A stretch of 34,089 nucleotides of DNA, from NCBI GenBank assembly GCA_035517775.1, contig DATIYF010000034.1:1-34089 (forward strand), read 5' to 3'. Below the pieces are notes generated by a model. It worked only from the letters and a program-made list of their open reading frames with translations. It did no database searches and was not told the origin of the DNA. Below, in pieces: positions 21,953 through 30,745 of this stretch (the first letter of the stretch is position 1; each line of letters begins with the position of its first letter). Origin of the DNA: DATIYF01 sp035517775 (lineage in GTDB: Bacteria; Acidobacteriota; Terriglobia; Terriglobales; Acidobacteriaceae). Both the position numbers and the translations under genes were made by a program.

Positions 21953-22482
21953 GCTGGATCCGGGGACTTGGTGTGGTCGCGGCTCTGCAAGGCGCTTCGC
22001 ACGGCCTGCATTAAGGATTCGACCGAAAAGGGCTTGGATAAGTAAATCGCTTCACAGTCTGGCAAGTCACCGCGAGGAATCTCGTTTTCGGGATAACCCG
22101 AGATCAGTACAACTTTCAGGCCGGGATCCAGGGATAACAGGTCGCGCGCCAGGCGGCAGCCATTGCGGCCGGGCAAGACCACATCAGTCAGCAGAAGCTG
22201 TACGTTCGCGCCCAGGTGAAAGGCGCGCAACGCTTCCACCGCGCTTCGCGCCTTCAGTACACTGAAGCCCTCGAACTCGAGCACTTCACAGGTTACCTCG
22301 CGGACGAACTCTTCATCTTCCACCAGCAGAATGGTGGTGGAGGCTCGGCTGCCGCGCAAAGTGTGCGCGGCTTGAGTTTCCTGCAATGGCAGAACGCAGC
22401 TCACGTTGACCTCACCCGCGCCTTTCGGGGTAGCACCTGCGGGGCCATTTTGCACAGGCAAGATACTTTTGGGGAGCGGCAT
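21937..22482 (-). CDS. Single-domain response regulator (CheY-like)
   Basis: This protein of about 181 residues has a receiver domain at about 48-165. The acidic pair is in TILLVEDEEFVREV, the phospho-acceptor Asp in LLLTDVVLPGRNG, the Thr/Ser position in VVLISGYPEN and the Lys in AIYLSKPFSVESL. This SGY...SKPF pattern is typical of receivers linked to hybrid histidine kinases. There is no output domain. The 47-residue N-terminal tail is low in motifs. I chose ATG 22482 (PLPKSILPV) over the open frame to 22590, although the upstream ribosome site is weak. No cognate kinase lies in the window. The last codons lie within a dispersed repeat. Confidence 0.85.
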   Translation of the reverse strand: MPLPKSILPVQNGPAGATPKGAGEVNVSCVLPLQETQAAHTLRGSRASTTILLVEDEEFVREVTCEVLEFEGFSVLKARSAVEALRAFHLGANVQLLLTDVVLPGRNGCRLARDLLSLDPGLKVVLISGYPENEIPRGDLPDCEAIYLSKPFSVESLMQAVRSALQSRDHTKSPDPAPLSS

Positions 22483-22632
22483 TAGTTTCCATGACTTACG
22501 CAGATGGCGCGGCCGGGAAGATGGCTGAGCGCTCTGGCGGCGAACATGTGCGGTTTTGTTTCGGGAGAAAACTTGCGAACCCGCCAGCAAATTGCGTTCT
22601 GAAGCGGGAGCGAAGGGACAGATTTGGGAAGG

Positions 22633-25209
22633 CTATTTTCGAGTCAGCAGAGTTCCTTTGGGATCGAGTACGACCTTTCGAGTGTGAGCCGGCGCGGTCA
22701 AATGAAAATCAGTAGAAGCGCCGTCGGCGAAGACTCGACCGAGAAGCACGCTCTTGTTGCCCAGCGAGGCATAGACGGGAACACAGGTCACCAGATCTTC
22801 AGGCGCCTCTTTCTGCACGATCGTGCCCCGCACCAGGGTCGAGCCGGCGCGGTCGGTGTACTTCGCGTTCTGCAATTCCAGGCCAGGAATGGCGGTGCCA
22901 TTGATCCAGCCATCGTAAAACCAATCGAGCGACTTGCGGCCTTCGTATTGCAGGGAGCGGGGCAGCTCGGCTTCGAATTCGCGAAGCATTTGGCGCGTGG
23001 TGATGGCGCGGCCCTGATAGTTCTGGCGCAGGCGGCGCAGAGCGCGGTCGAAGGGATCATCGCCGGGCGGCTCGGGCCGGCCATGGGCGGTTTTGGCTTC
23101 AGCATCCTGCAGCATGGTGCGCAGCATGTGGAAGAGCCAGGCGCCGCGCTCGTAACTGATGGTTTCGTAGCCCAGGGGGAAGTGGGAGTTGGAGAGCCGG
23201 CCGCCGAGTGAGACCGGGCCGTCTTCCATCAGCGGCGTGCCGTCTTTGTTTTTGGCCAGCAGGTCGTCGCGGTATTCGTTCAGCACGGCGCGGAATGCTT
23301 TGGGATCCTGGGTTTCCTCGAGCATGAGCGCGCTGTATTCGGATAAGCCTTCGACCACCCACTGGTCGCGGTAACTGCTCCAGCCCACCAGATCGCCCCA
23401 CCATTGGTGGGCAGTTTCATGCGCGATGACACTCCGGCTGCGGAGTTGCTGGAGCGGGCCCATGTGCAAAGCGGCCTGCTCCTGCGGAGTGAGGAAGTTG
23501 TAGCTGGAAAGAAAGATGAGACCGGGCCATCCCTGGCTGAGGAAGCCGGGCATCTGGGTGAGGGAAAGGCTGCTGTAAGGAAATGGGCCGAAGTGTTGGG
23601 CAAGAAACTCGACGGCCCGGGCCGCCTGCCCGGAGACCTCGGCCGCCTGGCGGGCCGGGGAGGGCGGCAAAGGCACCACTTCGACGACTGGAGGCTTGTG
23701 CAGGGAGAGGGAAGGCGTCTGGGGGGCAGGGAGGGTTTCTGCCACTTGGGGGAAGTTCTTTTCGACTGAAGCGGAGGCGTAGGTTTCGATGGCGACGGCG
23801 CCGGCCCTGGCCTCGGCGTGGGAATATTTGCCCAGATTGAAGCCGGCAACGGGAATGGGGCGGTCGGAGACCCAGCGGCTTTCCTGCTGGTCGGGCTGAG
23901 TGGCAGGGGAAGCGCCAGGCGGCAAACCTTCGCGCTTGCCGGTGGCGACCAGGGCCCACTCGCGGGGATAGCGGAAATCGAGGTCGAAGGTGGCACTGGC
24001 CAGGCCGCGATTCGGGTACCAGATGCCGCGAGCGCCTACGTAGAGCAATCCTCCGCCCGCAGCCGAGAGTACGTCGCCGTGATAAGTGAAACGCAGCTCG
24101 ATTTTCTGGCCGGCCTGCAAGGGGTGGGGAAAGACCACGGCGATCATGTCATCGCCATGGCGGGCGAGCTGCGTGCCTTCGAGGGCGGGATTGTGGATGA
24201 ACTCAACCGGGTGTCCATTGGCCTCGACGCTTTCGACTTCGAGGGAGCGGGAAAGCTCGAAGAGCACGGCCCGCTCGCCGCCCCCCCGCACGTCCATTTG
24301 CAGGCGGGCCTCAGCTCTAAGCTGGGTTGGCGGTTTGACCTCGGCCTGAATCTTGTAGCTGGCGATGTGGACCTCATCCTGTTCGGAATTTTCTTCGACC
24401 ACGGTGCTGTACTGTGAGGACTGAGAGGGCTGTGCTGCGCTGGCCGGCGCGGTGAACGAGGTCCAGACGTCGTAATAATTCACCCCGGCGGTAGTGCGGA
24501 GCTGGCCGGCCCAGATTTGTTCGGCGGCGCGGGAGTCGAAGAACACGTCAAAGGCGCCCAGGTTCTGGCCTTCGAGGCGCGCATGCAGCATACGGTCATC
24601 GGTGGCGGCAGCCGAGGAACCGGCGGGCTGAGAGGATGCAGCCTCAGGCAACAGTCGGCTGAATGTCATGAAGAGGCGCAGGGCGTCATCGCTGGCTAGA
24701 TTGCGGGCGGTGTCATTCCATTGCTCGACGAAGGCGGTGGCATTCGCGGCCGGCCGCAATGCGGGCTGAAGCTCGGCGAAGGTCTGGTCATTGAAGCGGA
24801 AGTAGCCGGAACTGAATTGCTCTTCGAGGATGGCGCCGCGAGTGAACAGCGCCATGGAAGCTCGCTCCACCTGATTCGGCGGCATGATAAGAACTTCGCC
24901 CGTGCCCTGAAAGAAAGCCCCGGTCACGTGGCCGGCCACGTCGGCGGTGAAGGCGATGGTGCCGTCTTCGAAGGTAATTTGAATGGCGGAGCGGTCAATT
25001 TCGGCCTCGCGGATGTGGTAGACCCTGGCTGGGTCGAGTCCGACGTTCCGCAATTGCAAGTAGAGCTGCTCGGCGGGGTTCAGCGTTGAAAGTTTGCTGC
25101 CTGCCGGATCCGTCGTGGCCGCGGCTGCATCCATTGACGGCGCCGGCTGACCCCAGGCAGGAATAGCCACCGCAGCCGCCAGCAGGGCGGCCATTGTCCA
25201 TTGGCGCAT
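22633..25209 (-). CDS. Exported M1-like (gluzincin) metallopeptidase
   Basis: This protein of about 858 residues has a signal peptide (MRQWTMAALLAAAVAIPAWG), a long N-terminal beta-rich region and an M1-type catalytic domain with the zinc motif HETAHQWWGD (about 597-606). The third ligand Glu is in QWVVEGLSEYSALML. The domain is followed by helical repeats and a C-terminal beta domain with RKVVLDPKGTLLTRK. The GxMEN motif that binds the peptide amino terminus in M1 aminopeptidases is absent. At that place the sequence is SQGWPGLIFLSSYNFL, so the enzyme may not be a classic aminopeptidase. The start could also be ATG 25224, which gives an equally good signal peptide. It is divergent from the TPR gluzincin gene. 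Confidence 0.9.
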   Translation of the reverse strand: MRQWTMAALLAAAVAIPAWGQPAPSMDAAAATTDPAGSKLSTLNPAEQLYLQLRNVGLDPARVYHIREAEIDRSAIQITFEDGTIAFTADVAGHVTGAFFQGTGEVLIMPPNQVERASMALFTRGAILEEQFSSGYFRFNDQTFAELQPALRPAANATAFVEQWNDTARNLASDDALRLFMTFSRLLPEAASSQPAGSSAAATDDRMLHARLEGQNLGAFDVFFDSRAAEQIWAGQLRTTAGVNYYDVWTSFTAPASAAQPSQSSQYSTVVEENSEQDEVHIASYKIQAEVKPPTQLRAEARLQMDVRGGGERAVLFELSRSLEVESVEANGHPVEFIHNPALEGTQLARHGDDMIAVVFPHPLQAGQKIELRFTYHGDVLSAAGGGLLYVGARGIWYPNRGLASATFDLDFRYPREWALVATGKREGLPPGASPATQPDQQESRWVSDRPIPVAGFNLGKYSHAEARAGAVAIETYASASVEKNFPQVAETLPAPQTPSLSLHKPPVVEVVPLPPSPARQAAEVSGQAARAVEFLAQHFGPFPYSSLSLTQMPGFLSQGWPGLIFLSSYNFLTPQEQAALHMGPLQQLRSRSVIAHETAHQWWGDLVGWSSYRDQWVVEGLSEYSALMLEETQDPKAFRAVLNEYRDDLLAKNKDGTPLMEDGPVSLGGRLSNSHFPLGYETISYERGAWLFHMLRTMLQDAEAKTAHGRPEPPGDDPFDRALRRLRQNYQGRAITTRQMLREFEAELPRSLQYEGRKSLDWFYDGWINGTAIPGLELQNAKYTDRAGSTLVRGTIVQKEAPEDLVTCVPVYASLGNKSVLLGRVFADGASTDFHLTAPAHTRKVVLDPKGTLLTRK

Positions 25210-25286
25210 TTTCCCCGCGCCCATTGTCCGTTCGCACCATGGTTCAAGAATTACCTTTGTCACCTGCGCCGCAAACCTCCCGTTGT

Positions 25287-25292
25287 TAGAAT
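25287..25292 (+). promoter_or_regulatory. Possible -10 box of the TPR-gluzincin gene
   Basis: TAGAAT at 25287-25292 lies 8 nt before ATG 25301, which has no Shine-Dalgarno sequence. This arrangement suggests a leaderless transcript. A convincing -35 box at standard spacing is not present, so support is limited. Confidence 0.35.
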
Positions 25293-25300
25293 GCGCCTCA

Positions 25301-26719
25301 ATGTCGTTTGCTGTCATCTCCAAGTGGCGTGGGGCCGCCGCTTTGTCGGTGTTGGCGGTCCTCTGCGCCCATGCCGAAGTTATCCATCTCAAAAATGGGC
25401 GCGTCATCTGGGCGCAGAATGTGCGCCAAGAGGGCAACCACATTGAGTACGACGTGGGGGACAACTCCTACGCCATTCCCAAAGCCATCGTCGCCCGAAT
25501 TGAGGCGGGAGGGGCGCCGCCGCCGACCAGTTCGAGCGCCACCCACGAACTGCCGGAGTTCGCCCCGGCCAGCAGCCTGACAGCCTCGCCGGAGCTTGCC
25601 GATAAGATTATCCGCGATGGGCATGTGGATGTGGACGCCCTGCAGAGCCTGGAACAAGGGAATGCCTCGACCGCCGCGTCCGCGTATTTCATCGCCGGGA
25701 AGCACGAGTTCAGCCGCGGCGACTTCAACCAGGCGCGCACCTATTTCGAGGCAGCGCTGCGTTTTGAGCCGGAAAATCCGCCGATTTTGAGCTACATGGC
25801 CGCGGTGCTGGTGCGCACGGGCAATGCGTCGCAAGCGGTCTCTTATGCCGAGCACGCGGTGCGCGCGGCGCCGGATTCCGCCGACGCGCTGAACGTTCTG
25901 GGTTATGCGCAGTTTGCCGCCGACCGAAATCAGGAGGCGATTCGCAGCTGGAAGCGCTCGCTCGAACTGCGGCCGGACGCCGCCATTGCGCAGCTTCTGG
26001 CGAAGGCGCAGCGCGAAGCCAGCACGGAAGCCGACTATAGCGAGCGCGAGAGCAGCCACTTTACACTGCGCTATGAAGGCCAGCAGACCTCGGAGTCTTT
26101 GCGCAGGGAGCTCATCGCAAGTCTCGAATCGGACTACGACGACCTGGTGCGTCAGCTGGGGGCGGCGCCGCGCAGCAGCATCCCCGTGATTCTCTACACC
26201 GGGCAGGCGTTCTTCGACGTGACCCAGGCGCCTTCCTGGACCGGCGCCATTAACGATGGCAAGCTGCGGATTCCTATCTCCGGGGTCAGTTCGGTCACGC
26301 CCGAGCTGGCGCGGGTGCTGAAGCATGAGCTGGCGCATTCGTTCATCAATTACATTTCGAATGGCAGGTGCCCGCAGTGGCTGCATGAAGGCATTGCTCA
26401 GGCCATGGAGCCCAAGCCGCTGGTGAACGGGCATCGCCTGGCGCAGCTGTTTCAGGCGCAGCGGGAGATTCCGCTGAACGCGCTGGAAGGCAGCTTCATG
26501 CAGTTTTCTCCCGCGGAAGCCACGCTTGCCTATGATGAATCGCTGGCGGCCGTGCAATACATCATTGACACTTACGGCGTGGGCGATGTGCAGCGCATCC
26601 TGCAGAGGCTGGGGGAAGGCAGTTCGACCGAGGCCGCGCTGCGGGCGACCATCCACTCGGATTACGGGCAGCTGCAGGGGGAAGTGGCAAAGTATCTGGT
26701 GGAGAAATACGGCAACTGA
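25301..26719 (+). CDS. TPR protein with peptidase-MA-like (gluzincin) domain
   Basis: This 472-residue protein has an N-terminal signal-like segment (WRGAAALSVLAVLCAHA) and a small beta domain (EVIHLKNGRVIWAQNV...YDVGDNSYAIPKAIVARIE). Three or four TPR-like helix pairs follow (about 115-240; e.g. FNQARTYFEAALRFEPENPPIL, ALNVLGYAQFAADRNQEAIRSWKRSLELRPDA). A C-terminal metalloprotease domain contains HELAHSFINY (H342, E343, H346) and the Glu of QWLHEGIAQAME. This matches the peptidase-MA/M48-like gluzincins found in many environmental bacteria. It probably acts in the periplasm. It is divergent from the M1-like peptidase gene and is followed by the PP2C gene after 122 bp. Confidence 0.9.
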   Translation: MSFAVISKWRGAAALSVLAVLCAHAEVIHLKNGRVIWAQNVRQEGNHIEYDVGDNSYAIPKAIVARIEAGGAPPPTSSSATHELPEFAPASSLTASPELADKIIRDGHVDVDALQSLEQGNASTAASAYFIAGKHEFSRGDFNQARTYFEAALRFEPENPPILSYMAAVLVRTGNASQAVSYAEHAVRAAPDSADALNVLGYAQFAADRNQEAIRSWKRSLELRPDAAIAQLLAKAQREASTEADYSERESSHFTLRYEGQQTSESLRRELIASLESDYDDLVRQLGAAPRSSIPVILYTGQAFFDVTQAPSWTGAINDGKLRIPISGVSSVTPELARVLKHELAHSFINYISNGRCPQWLHEGIAQAMEPKPLVNGHRLAQLFQAQREIPLNALEGSFMQFSPAEATLAYDESLAAVQYIIDTYGVGDVQRILQRLGEGSSTEAALRATIHSDYGQLQGEVAKYLVEKYGN

Positions 26720-26841
26720 GGTCGGCTTCCGCGATCATTTGGTTTCGGCAAAATTCCGCGCTCGAACTACCCACATTTCCAGAGTCATTTTGGCAAGAGG
26801 TTGCCTCCCACGGTGGTGCTCTACACTGGCGCGAGGCCGCC

Positions 26842-27627
26842 TTGTGTGCTAATTTCGGTTGCGGCTTCGCGAAACCTTTGCCCCTGCTGCAGAAAAAAAC
26901 GGCGCCCACGCTGCCCTGCGACCCCATACGGGCGGAAATCCCCGCGTTGCGGGGCGCGGAAATCGCGGCGGTGTACTACGGCCAGCGGCAAAGCGGCGAC
27001 TTCTATGATTTTCAGCGGGTGCATCCGCAGCGCGTGCTGTTCGGGCTGTTTGATGCGGCCGGCCACGTGGAGGCGAACCGGGGCACGCTGTGCGCGGCGC
27101 AGAGTGTCTTTCGCAAGCTGGGGAAGCAGCTTTTTTCGCAGGACGATATCAACGAGATGGATGCCATGATCGAGCTTTCGCAGCAGCTCAACCGGGCGGT
27201 GCTCGGAGCGGAGGACCTGGTGCGCTCCTGCCCGGCATTCGTCGCCTGCTACAACGAGGGATACGGCATCGTGTGCTATGCCAACGCCGGACATACGCCG
27301 GGAATGGTGCGCGATGGAAAAGGGGTGGTGGAGTTGCCCGCGACCGGGCTGCCGTTCGGGCTGTTTTCGCATATTACTTCGGAAGCAGCGATGGTGGCGA
27401 TTGAGCCGGGCGCAGCCATGCTGCTGGTCTCGCGGGGAATCATCGAAGCGGCGCACAAGAAAGAGGAATTCGGCATGGAGCGCGCCAAGCAGGCGCTGGC
27501 GCGCGCCGGGGGGCAAAATGCCAAGGAAATCTGCACCACGGTGCTCGATTCGGTGCGGCAGTTCATGGGCACGCCGCCCACCCACGATGACGTTACCGCG
27601 CTGTCTTTGCTGCGTGCGAGCGCTTAG
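26842..27627 (+). CDS. SpoIIE/PP2C-type serine phosphatase
   Basis: This 261-residue protein has the SpoIIE-like PP2C fold: AVYYGQRQSGDFYDF (first metal Asp), LFGLFDAAGHVEANRG (second metal Asp), YGIVCYANAGHTPGMV, LPFGLF, and TPPTHDDVTALSLL near the C-terminus. The position usually occupied by Asp in the YTDGVTEA motif is Arg (LLVSRGIIEAA). These phosphatases dephosphorylate STAS antagonists in partner switching, but no kinase or paired STAS gene is adjacent. The start is uncertain: TTG 26842 is the only upstream option before the fold begins and has no ribosome site. The last 35 bp overlap the convergent M49-like gene. Confidence 0.85.
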   Translation: MCANFGCGFAKPLPLLQKKTAPTLPCDPIRAEIPALRGAEIAAVYYGQRQSGDFYDFQRVHPQRVLFGLFDAAGHVEANRGTLCAAQSVFRKLGKQLFSQDDINEMDAMIELSQQLNRAVLGAEDLVRSCPAFVACYNEGYGIVCYANAGHTPGMVRDGKGVVELPATGLPFGLFSHITSEAAMVAIEPGAAMLLVSRGIIEAAHKKEEFGMERAKQALARAGGQNAKEICTTVLDSVRQFMGTPPTHDDVTALSLLRASA

Positions 27628-29395
27628 CGCGCTTCGCCGGCTGAGCGGCTTGTGCCGCCGGTTCCGGCGCCAATTCGTCGGCGGTGGCGAAGACCGGCTC
27701 AATGTCGGTGGGTACGCCCTGCAGGCGGGCGAACGCCTTCTGTAGCACCGGGCGCATCACCCCCAGCTCATCCAGCATCTTCTTTGCGCCAGCATAATCG
27801 CCGGTGGCTTCCAGGGTCAGAAGGTCGTGGTCGAGTTCTTCGACCGCGGGTTTGATCTTCTGCATGTCCACAGAGAAGGTTCCGTCGGGATTCTGCAGGA
27901 AGGCGCCCGTATCCGTCAGAAAATTGAACTGCATGGCCATGCCCTTGCCGTGGGCGTCGTTGAGGCCGAAGCGCAGGCTGCGGAACGAAGAGGCGAGGTA
28001 AGTGGTGTAGAGCTGGCGCTGGGCGGCCTCGTCGGAGGGCAGAACCTTCTGCAGTCCCATCTCTTTGGCGTGGTCCATCATGTATTGCAGCGCGAACAAC
28101 CCGGTGACGTCGGCCTTGGCCTCCTCAATCGCGCCATACAGTTCTTTCAATTCCTCGCGCGGAGTGGTCTTTCGCCCCTGCACCTGAATTTCGTGCGGAC
28201 CCAGGCCGTGCATCAGCTCGTGGGCAAGAATGTGAGTGAAGAAGGATTCGAAGCTCACATCCACCATAGCCTGGCTGGAAAGCAGGCGGCGGGCAATGGG
28301 CAGAAGCACGCTGTGGAACTTCGCCTCCTGCACGTTCTTGATCATGACCCGCTTGCTGCCCTTCTGCTGCACCACGCGGTCATCGTTGGGCAGGTTGTAG
28401 GCGGCAGTTTGCACGCCGTGGGCGCCATCTCCGGAGGTCAGAATTTCATCCACCACGCGGATGGGAGCAGCGGCTCCCAGCTTCGGGTTGCGGTACTGCG
28501 GGTCAATCGGCAGGTGGTCTTCGATTTCCTGCAAGTGCTGGGTGAAGGCTGAGAGCTTGGCCGTTTCCTCATCGTCGCGGAGATTTACATACGCTTCGAA
28601 CGCCGCCTTGTAGCCGAAAAGCTCGTCATTGTAGGTTTCGTAGGGGCCGATGGTGATATCGAGTGGCGCATCCAGATCCATCCAGGCGAGGTCGCTTTCG
28701 TAGTAATCGTTGGAGAGGAAGGCATCGCCCCGAAGATTGAGAAACTTCTTCAGGGAATCATTGTCGGTCAAGGCAGCGGCTTCATGCAGCAGGCCGGCGG
28801 CGCGGGTGAGGTCAGGCTTGTACTCCTCGCTATAGGGAATTGCGGTCAACTGGCCATGCGCGGCCGCTTTCGAGCCGCCCTGCCAGCGGATTACAGTAAA
28901 GAAGCCCTTGGCCTGCTCCTGATCTTTTTCAGGCAGCGAGGCCAGCCACTGCTCGAACTCCTGCTTGCTCATATCCTCGGGATAGAAATTTGCGCCCAGG
29001 AGCTTGCGCGGCGGGACCCCGGGAATGAAGGCCTGGAACTCATCAATGTCAGACCACGGGCCCTTGTTCAGCCAAAAATACTGGAGGCGCGCCTTACCCA
29101 GGGGAGTTTTGTCCCTTTGCAATTTGGCGTAGAGCGCCTGGTCGCCGCTCCAATACTGCTGCATGAAAACGTCGTTCAAAATGCGGGCGGCTTCAATCAG
29201 TTTCACCAGGGCCTGGCGGTCGCCGGCGGAGAGTTCGCCGGTATTTACGCGCAGCGGAGTTGGAGCGAAGCGCGCGGCCATCTCATCGAGTTGCTGGGCT
29301 CCGGGCATGGGCGTTTTGTGGGGTTGTCGAGCCATGGCGGGAAATCCAAGCAATCCGCAGAAACAGGCAAGCACAGCGCAGCGGCCAAGCTTCAC
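27593..29395 (-). CDS. M49-like exported zinc metallopeptidase
   Basis: This 600-residue protein starts at GTG 29395, supported by TGGAGGT 5 nt upstream. A signal peptide follows (MKLGRCAVLACFCGLLGFPAMA). The catalytic motif is HILAHELMHGLGPHE (HELMH about 392-396) and the later YGAIEEAKADVTGLFAL provides the second metal-site Glu. The pair HExxH...EEAKAD resembles the dipeptidyl-peptidase III (M49) group, whose classic HELLGHG has one extra residue; many bacterial members have the shorter motif. Two-thirds of the protein is helical and acidic. The C-terminus is Ala/Lys-rich (PAAQAAQPAKRAKRSHAAKTAR). It overlaps the convergent PP2C gene by 35 bp and is divergent from the SurA-type gene. Confidence 0.88.
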   Translation of the reverse strand: MKLGRCAVLACFCGLLGFPAMARQPHKTPMPGAQQLDEMAARFAPTPLRVNTGELSAGDRQALVKLIEAARILNDVFMQQYWSGDQALYAKLQRDKTPLGKARLQYFWLNKGPWSDIDEFQAFIPGVPPRKLLGANFYPEDMSKQEFEQWLASLPEKDQEQAKGFFTVIRWQGGSKAAAHGQLTAIPYSEEYKPDLTRAAGLLHEAAALTDNDSLKKFLNLRGDAFLSNDYYESDLAWMDLDAPLDITIGPYETYNDELFGYKAAFEAYVNLRDDEETAKLSAFTQHLQEIEDHLPIDPQYRNPKLGAAAPIRVVDEILTSGDGAHGVQTAAYNLPNDDRVVQQKGSKRVMIKNVQEAKFHSVLLPIARRLLSSQAMVDVSFESFFTHILAHELMHGLGPHEIQVQGRKTTPREELKELYGAIEEAKADVTGLFALQYMMDHAKEMGLQKVLPSDEAAQRQLYTTYLASSFRSLRFGLNDAHGKGMAMQFNFLTDTGAFLQNPDGTFSVDMQKIKPAVEELDHDLLTLEATGDYAGAKKMLDELGVMRPVLQKAFARLQGVPTDIEPVFATADELAPEPAAQAAQPAKRAKRSHAAKTAR

Positions 29396-29570
29396 TCCGC
29401 ACCTCCATCTTACGCACAAAGTCGCGGCAAAAAACTCCCCATCATACAGCAGGCGCGCTGGCCGTCGCCGGGCGTAAAGGGTTACAATCGGCGAAGCGAT
29501 CGGGCTTGTGATCCATAGTTCGCTGGTTGCGATCCGAGCCGCGTCAAACCGTATGATCCCGGGAGTGTAT

Positions 29571-30707
29571 ATGCGCAGTTTCCTTGCTTTCTTCCTGCTC
29601 GCCGCCGTGGCCGCGCTGCCGGCTGTGGGCGCGGACAAGGGCACCACCAAGACGCCGGAGAAGGAGACTCCGGATAACAATGAGGTGGTCGAGCAGATCG
29701 TAGCCCGGATCAACAACGACATCATTACCACCTCGGAATACCAGCGCAGCAAAGACGAATTGCGGCAAGAGGCGCAGCAGCAGGACGCGGCCAATGCCGA
29801 CAGGGTTTACGCCGAGCGCGAAAAAGACGTCTTGCGCGACTTGATCGACCAGCAGCTTCTTTTGCAGAAGGGGAAAGACCTGGGCATCACGGCCGATACC
29901 GAGGTGATCAAGAAGCTCGACGACATGCGCAAGCAGATGCACCTGGATACGATGGAAGACCTGGAGAAGGCGGCCACGTCGCAGGGGGTCTCGTTCGAGG
30001 ATTTCAAGCAGAACCTGAAGAACCAGATCATCACCCAGCAGGTGATTGGCAAAGAAGTGGGCTCGCGCATGAACATCACCAAGGAAGAGGAGCAGAAGTA
30101 TTACGACCAGCACAAAAACGAACTGGAACATCCGGAGCAGATCCGGCTGAGCGAACTGCTGATTTCGACGGAAAAGAACGGCAGCCCCGATACCTCGCCC
30201 GATGACGCCTCGCTGGACGCGGCCAAGAAAAAAGCCGGCGACCTTCTGGCGCAGATTCGCAAGGGCGCGAGCTTTGAAGACCTGGCCAAGAAGAACTCGA
30301 ACGGGCCGACGGCGGCGCAGGGCGGTGACCTGGGATACTTCAAACGCGGCGCGCTGGCCAAGTCACTCGAAGACATTACCTTCGCCATGAAAGCGGGAGA
30401 TGTTTCCGATGTGATCCGCACCCGCCAGGGTTATGTGATTCTGAAGGTCGCCGAGCATCAGCAGGCGGGAGTGCCTACCCTGGAGCAGATCGAGCCGCGG
30501 CTGCAGGATGCGATTTACATGGAAAAACTGCAGCCTGCGCTGCGCGCCTATCTGACCAAGCTGCGCGAGGATGCATTCATTGACATCAAGCCCGGCTACG
30601 TAGATAGCGGCGCCAGTCCCAACGAGACCAAGCCGGTGGAAACCACGACCGCCCAGGATAAACACGCCAAAAAGCTGAAGAAGAAGAAAAAACTGGGCAT
30701 CCTGTAG
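29571..30707 (+). CDS. SurA-type parvulin peptidyl-prolyl isomerase/chaperone
   Basis: This 378-residue protein starts at ATG 29571 with GGGAG 6 nt upstream. It has a signal peptide (MRSFLAFFLLAAVAALPAVGA) and a SurA_N-like region (about 40-150: VVEQIVARINNDIITTSEYQRSKDELRQE...LLLQKGKDLGI). A parvulin domain follows (about 185-290; SELLIS, AQIRKGASFEDLAKKNSNGPTAAQGGDLGYFKRGALAKSLEDI). It ends in a Lys-rich C-terminus (KHAKKLKKKKKLGIL). It is a periplasmic chaperone for outer-membrane proteins by family. It is divergent from the M49-like gene and is followed at 39 bp by the YhaM-like gene. Confidence 0.95.
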   Translation: MRSFLAFFLLAAVAALPAVGADKGTTKTPEKETPDNNEVVEQIVARINNDIITTSEYQRSKDELRQEAQQQDAANADRVYAEREKDVLRDLIDQQLLLQKGKDLGITADTEVIKKLDDMRKQMHLDTMEDLEKAATSQGVSFEDFKQNLKNQIITQQVIGKEVGSRMNITKEEEQKYYDQHKNELEHPEQIRLSELLISTEKNGSPDTSPDDASLDAAKKKAGDLLAQIRKGASFEDLAKKNSNGPTAAQGGDLGYFKRGALAKSLEDITFAMKAGDVSDVIRTRQGYVILKVAEHQQAGVPTLEQIEPRLQDAIYMEKLQPALRAYLTKLREDAFIDIKPGYVDSGASPNETKPVETTTAQDKHAKKLKKKKKLGIL

Positions 30708-30745
30708 TGGTAAGCTGAGCTGCGCGCCACTCAGCACGAGAGGCT

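Noticed and set aside
25298..26656. A 452-codon minus-strand frame opposite the TPR-gluzincin gene
   Set aside because: The plus-strand protein has TPRs and a HELAH zinc site; the antisense translation is Arg/His-rich with no domain.
29396..29794. N-terminal extension of the M49-like gene to 29794
   Set aside because: GTG 29395 has a good ribosome site and begins a signal peptide; the extension runs antisense through the SurA-type gene.
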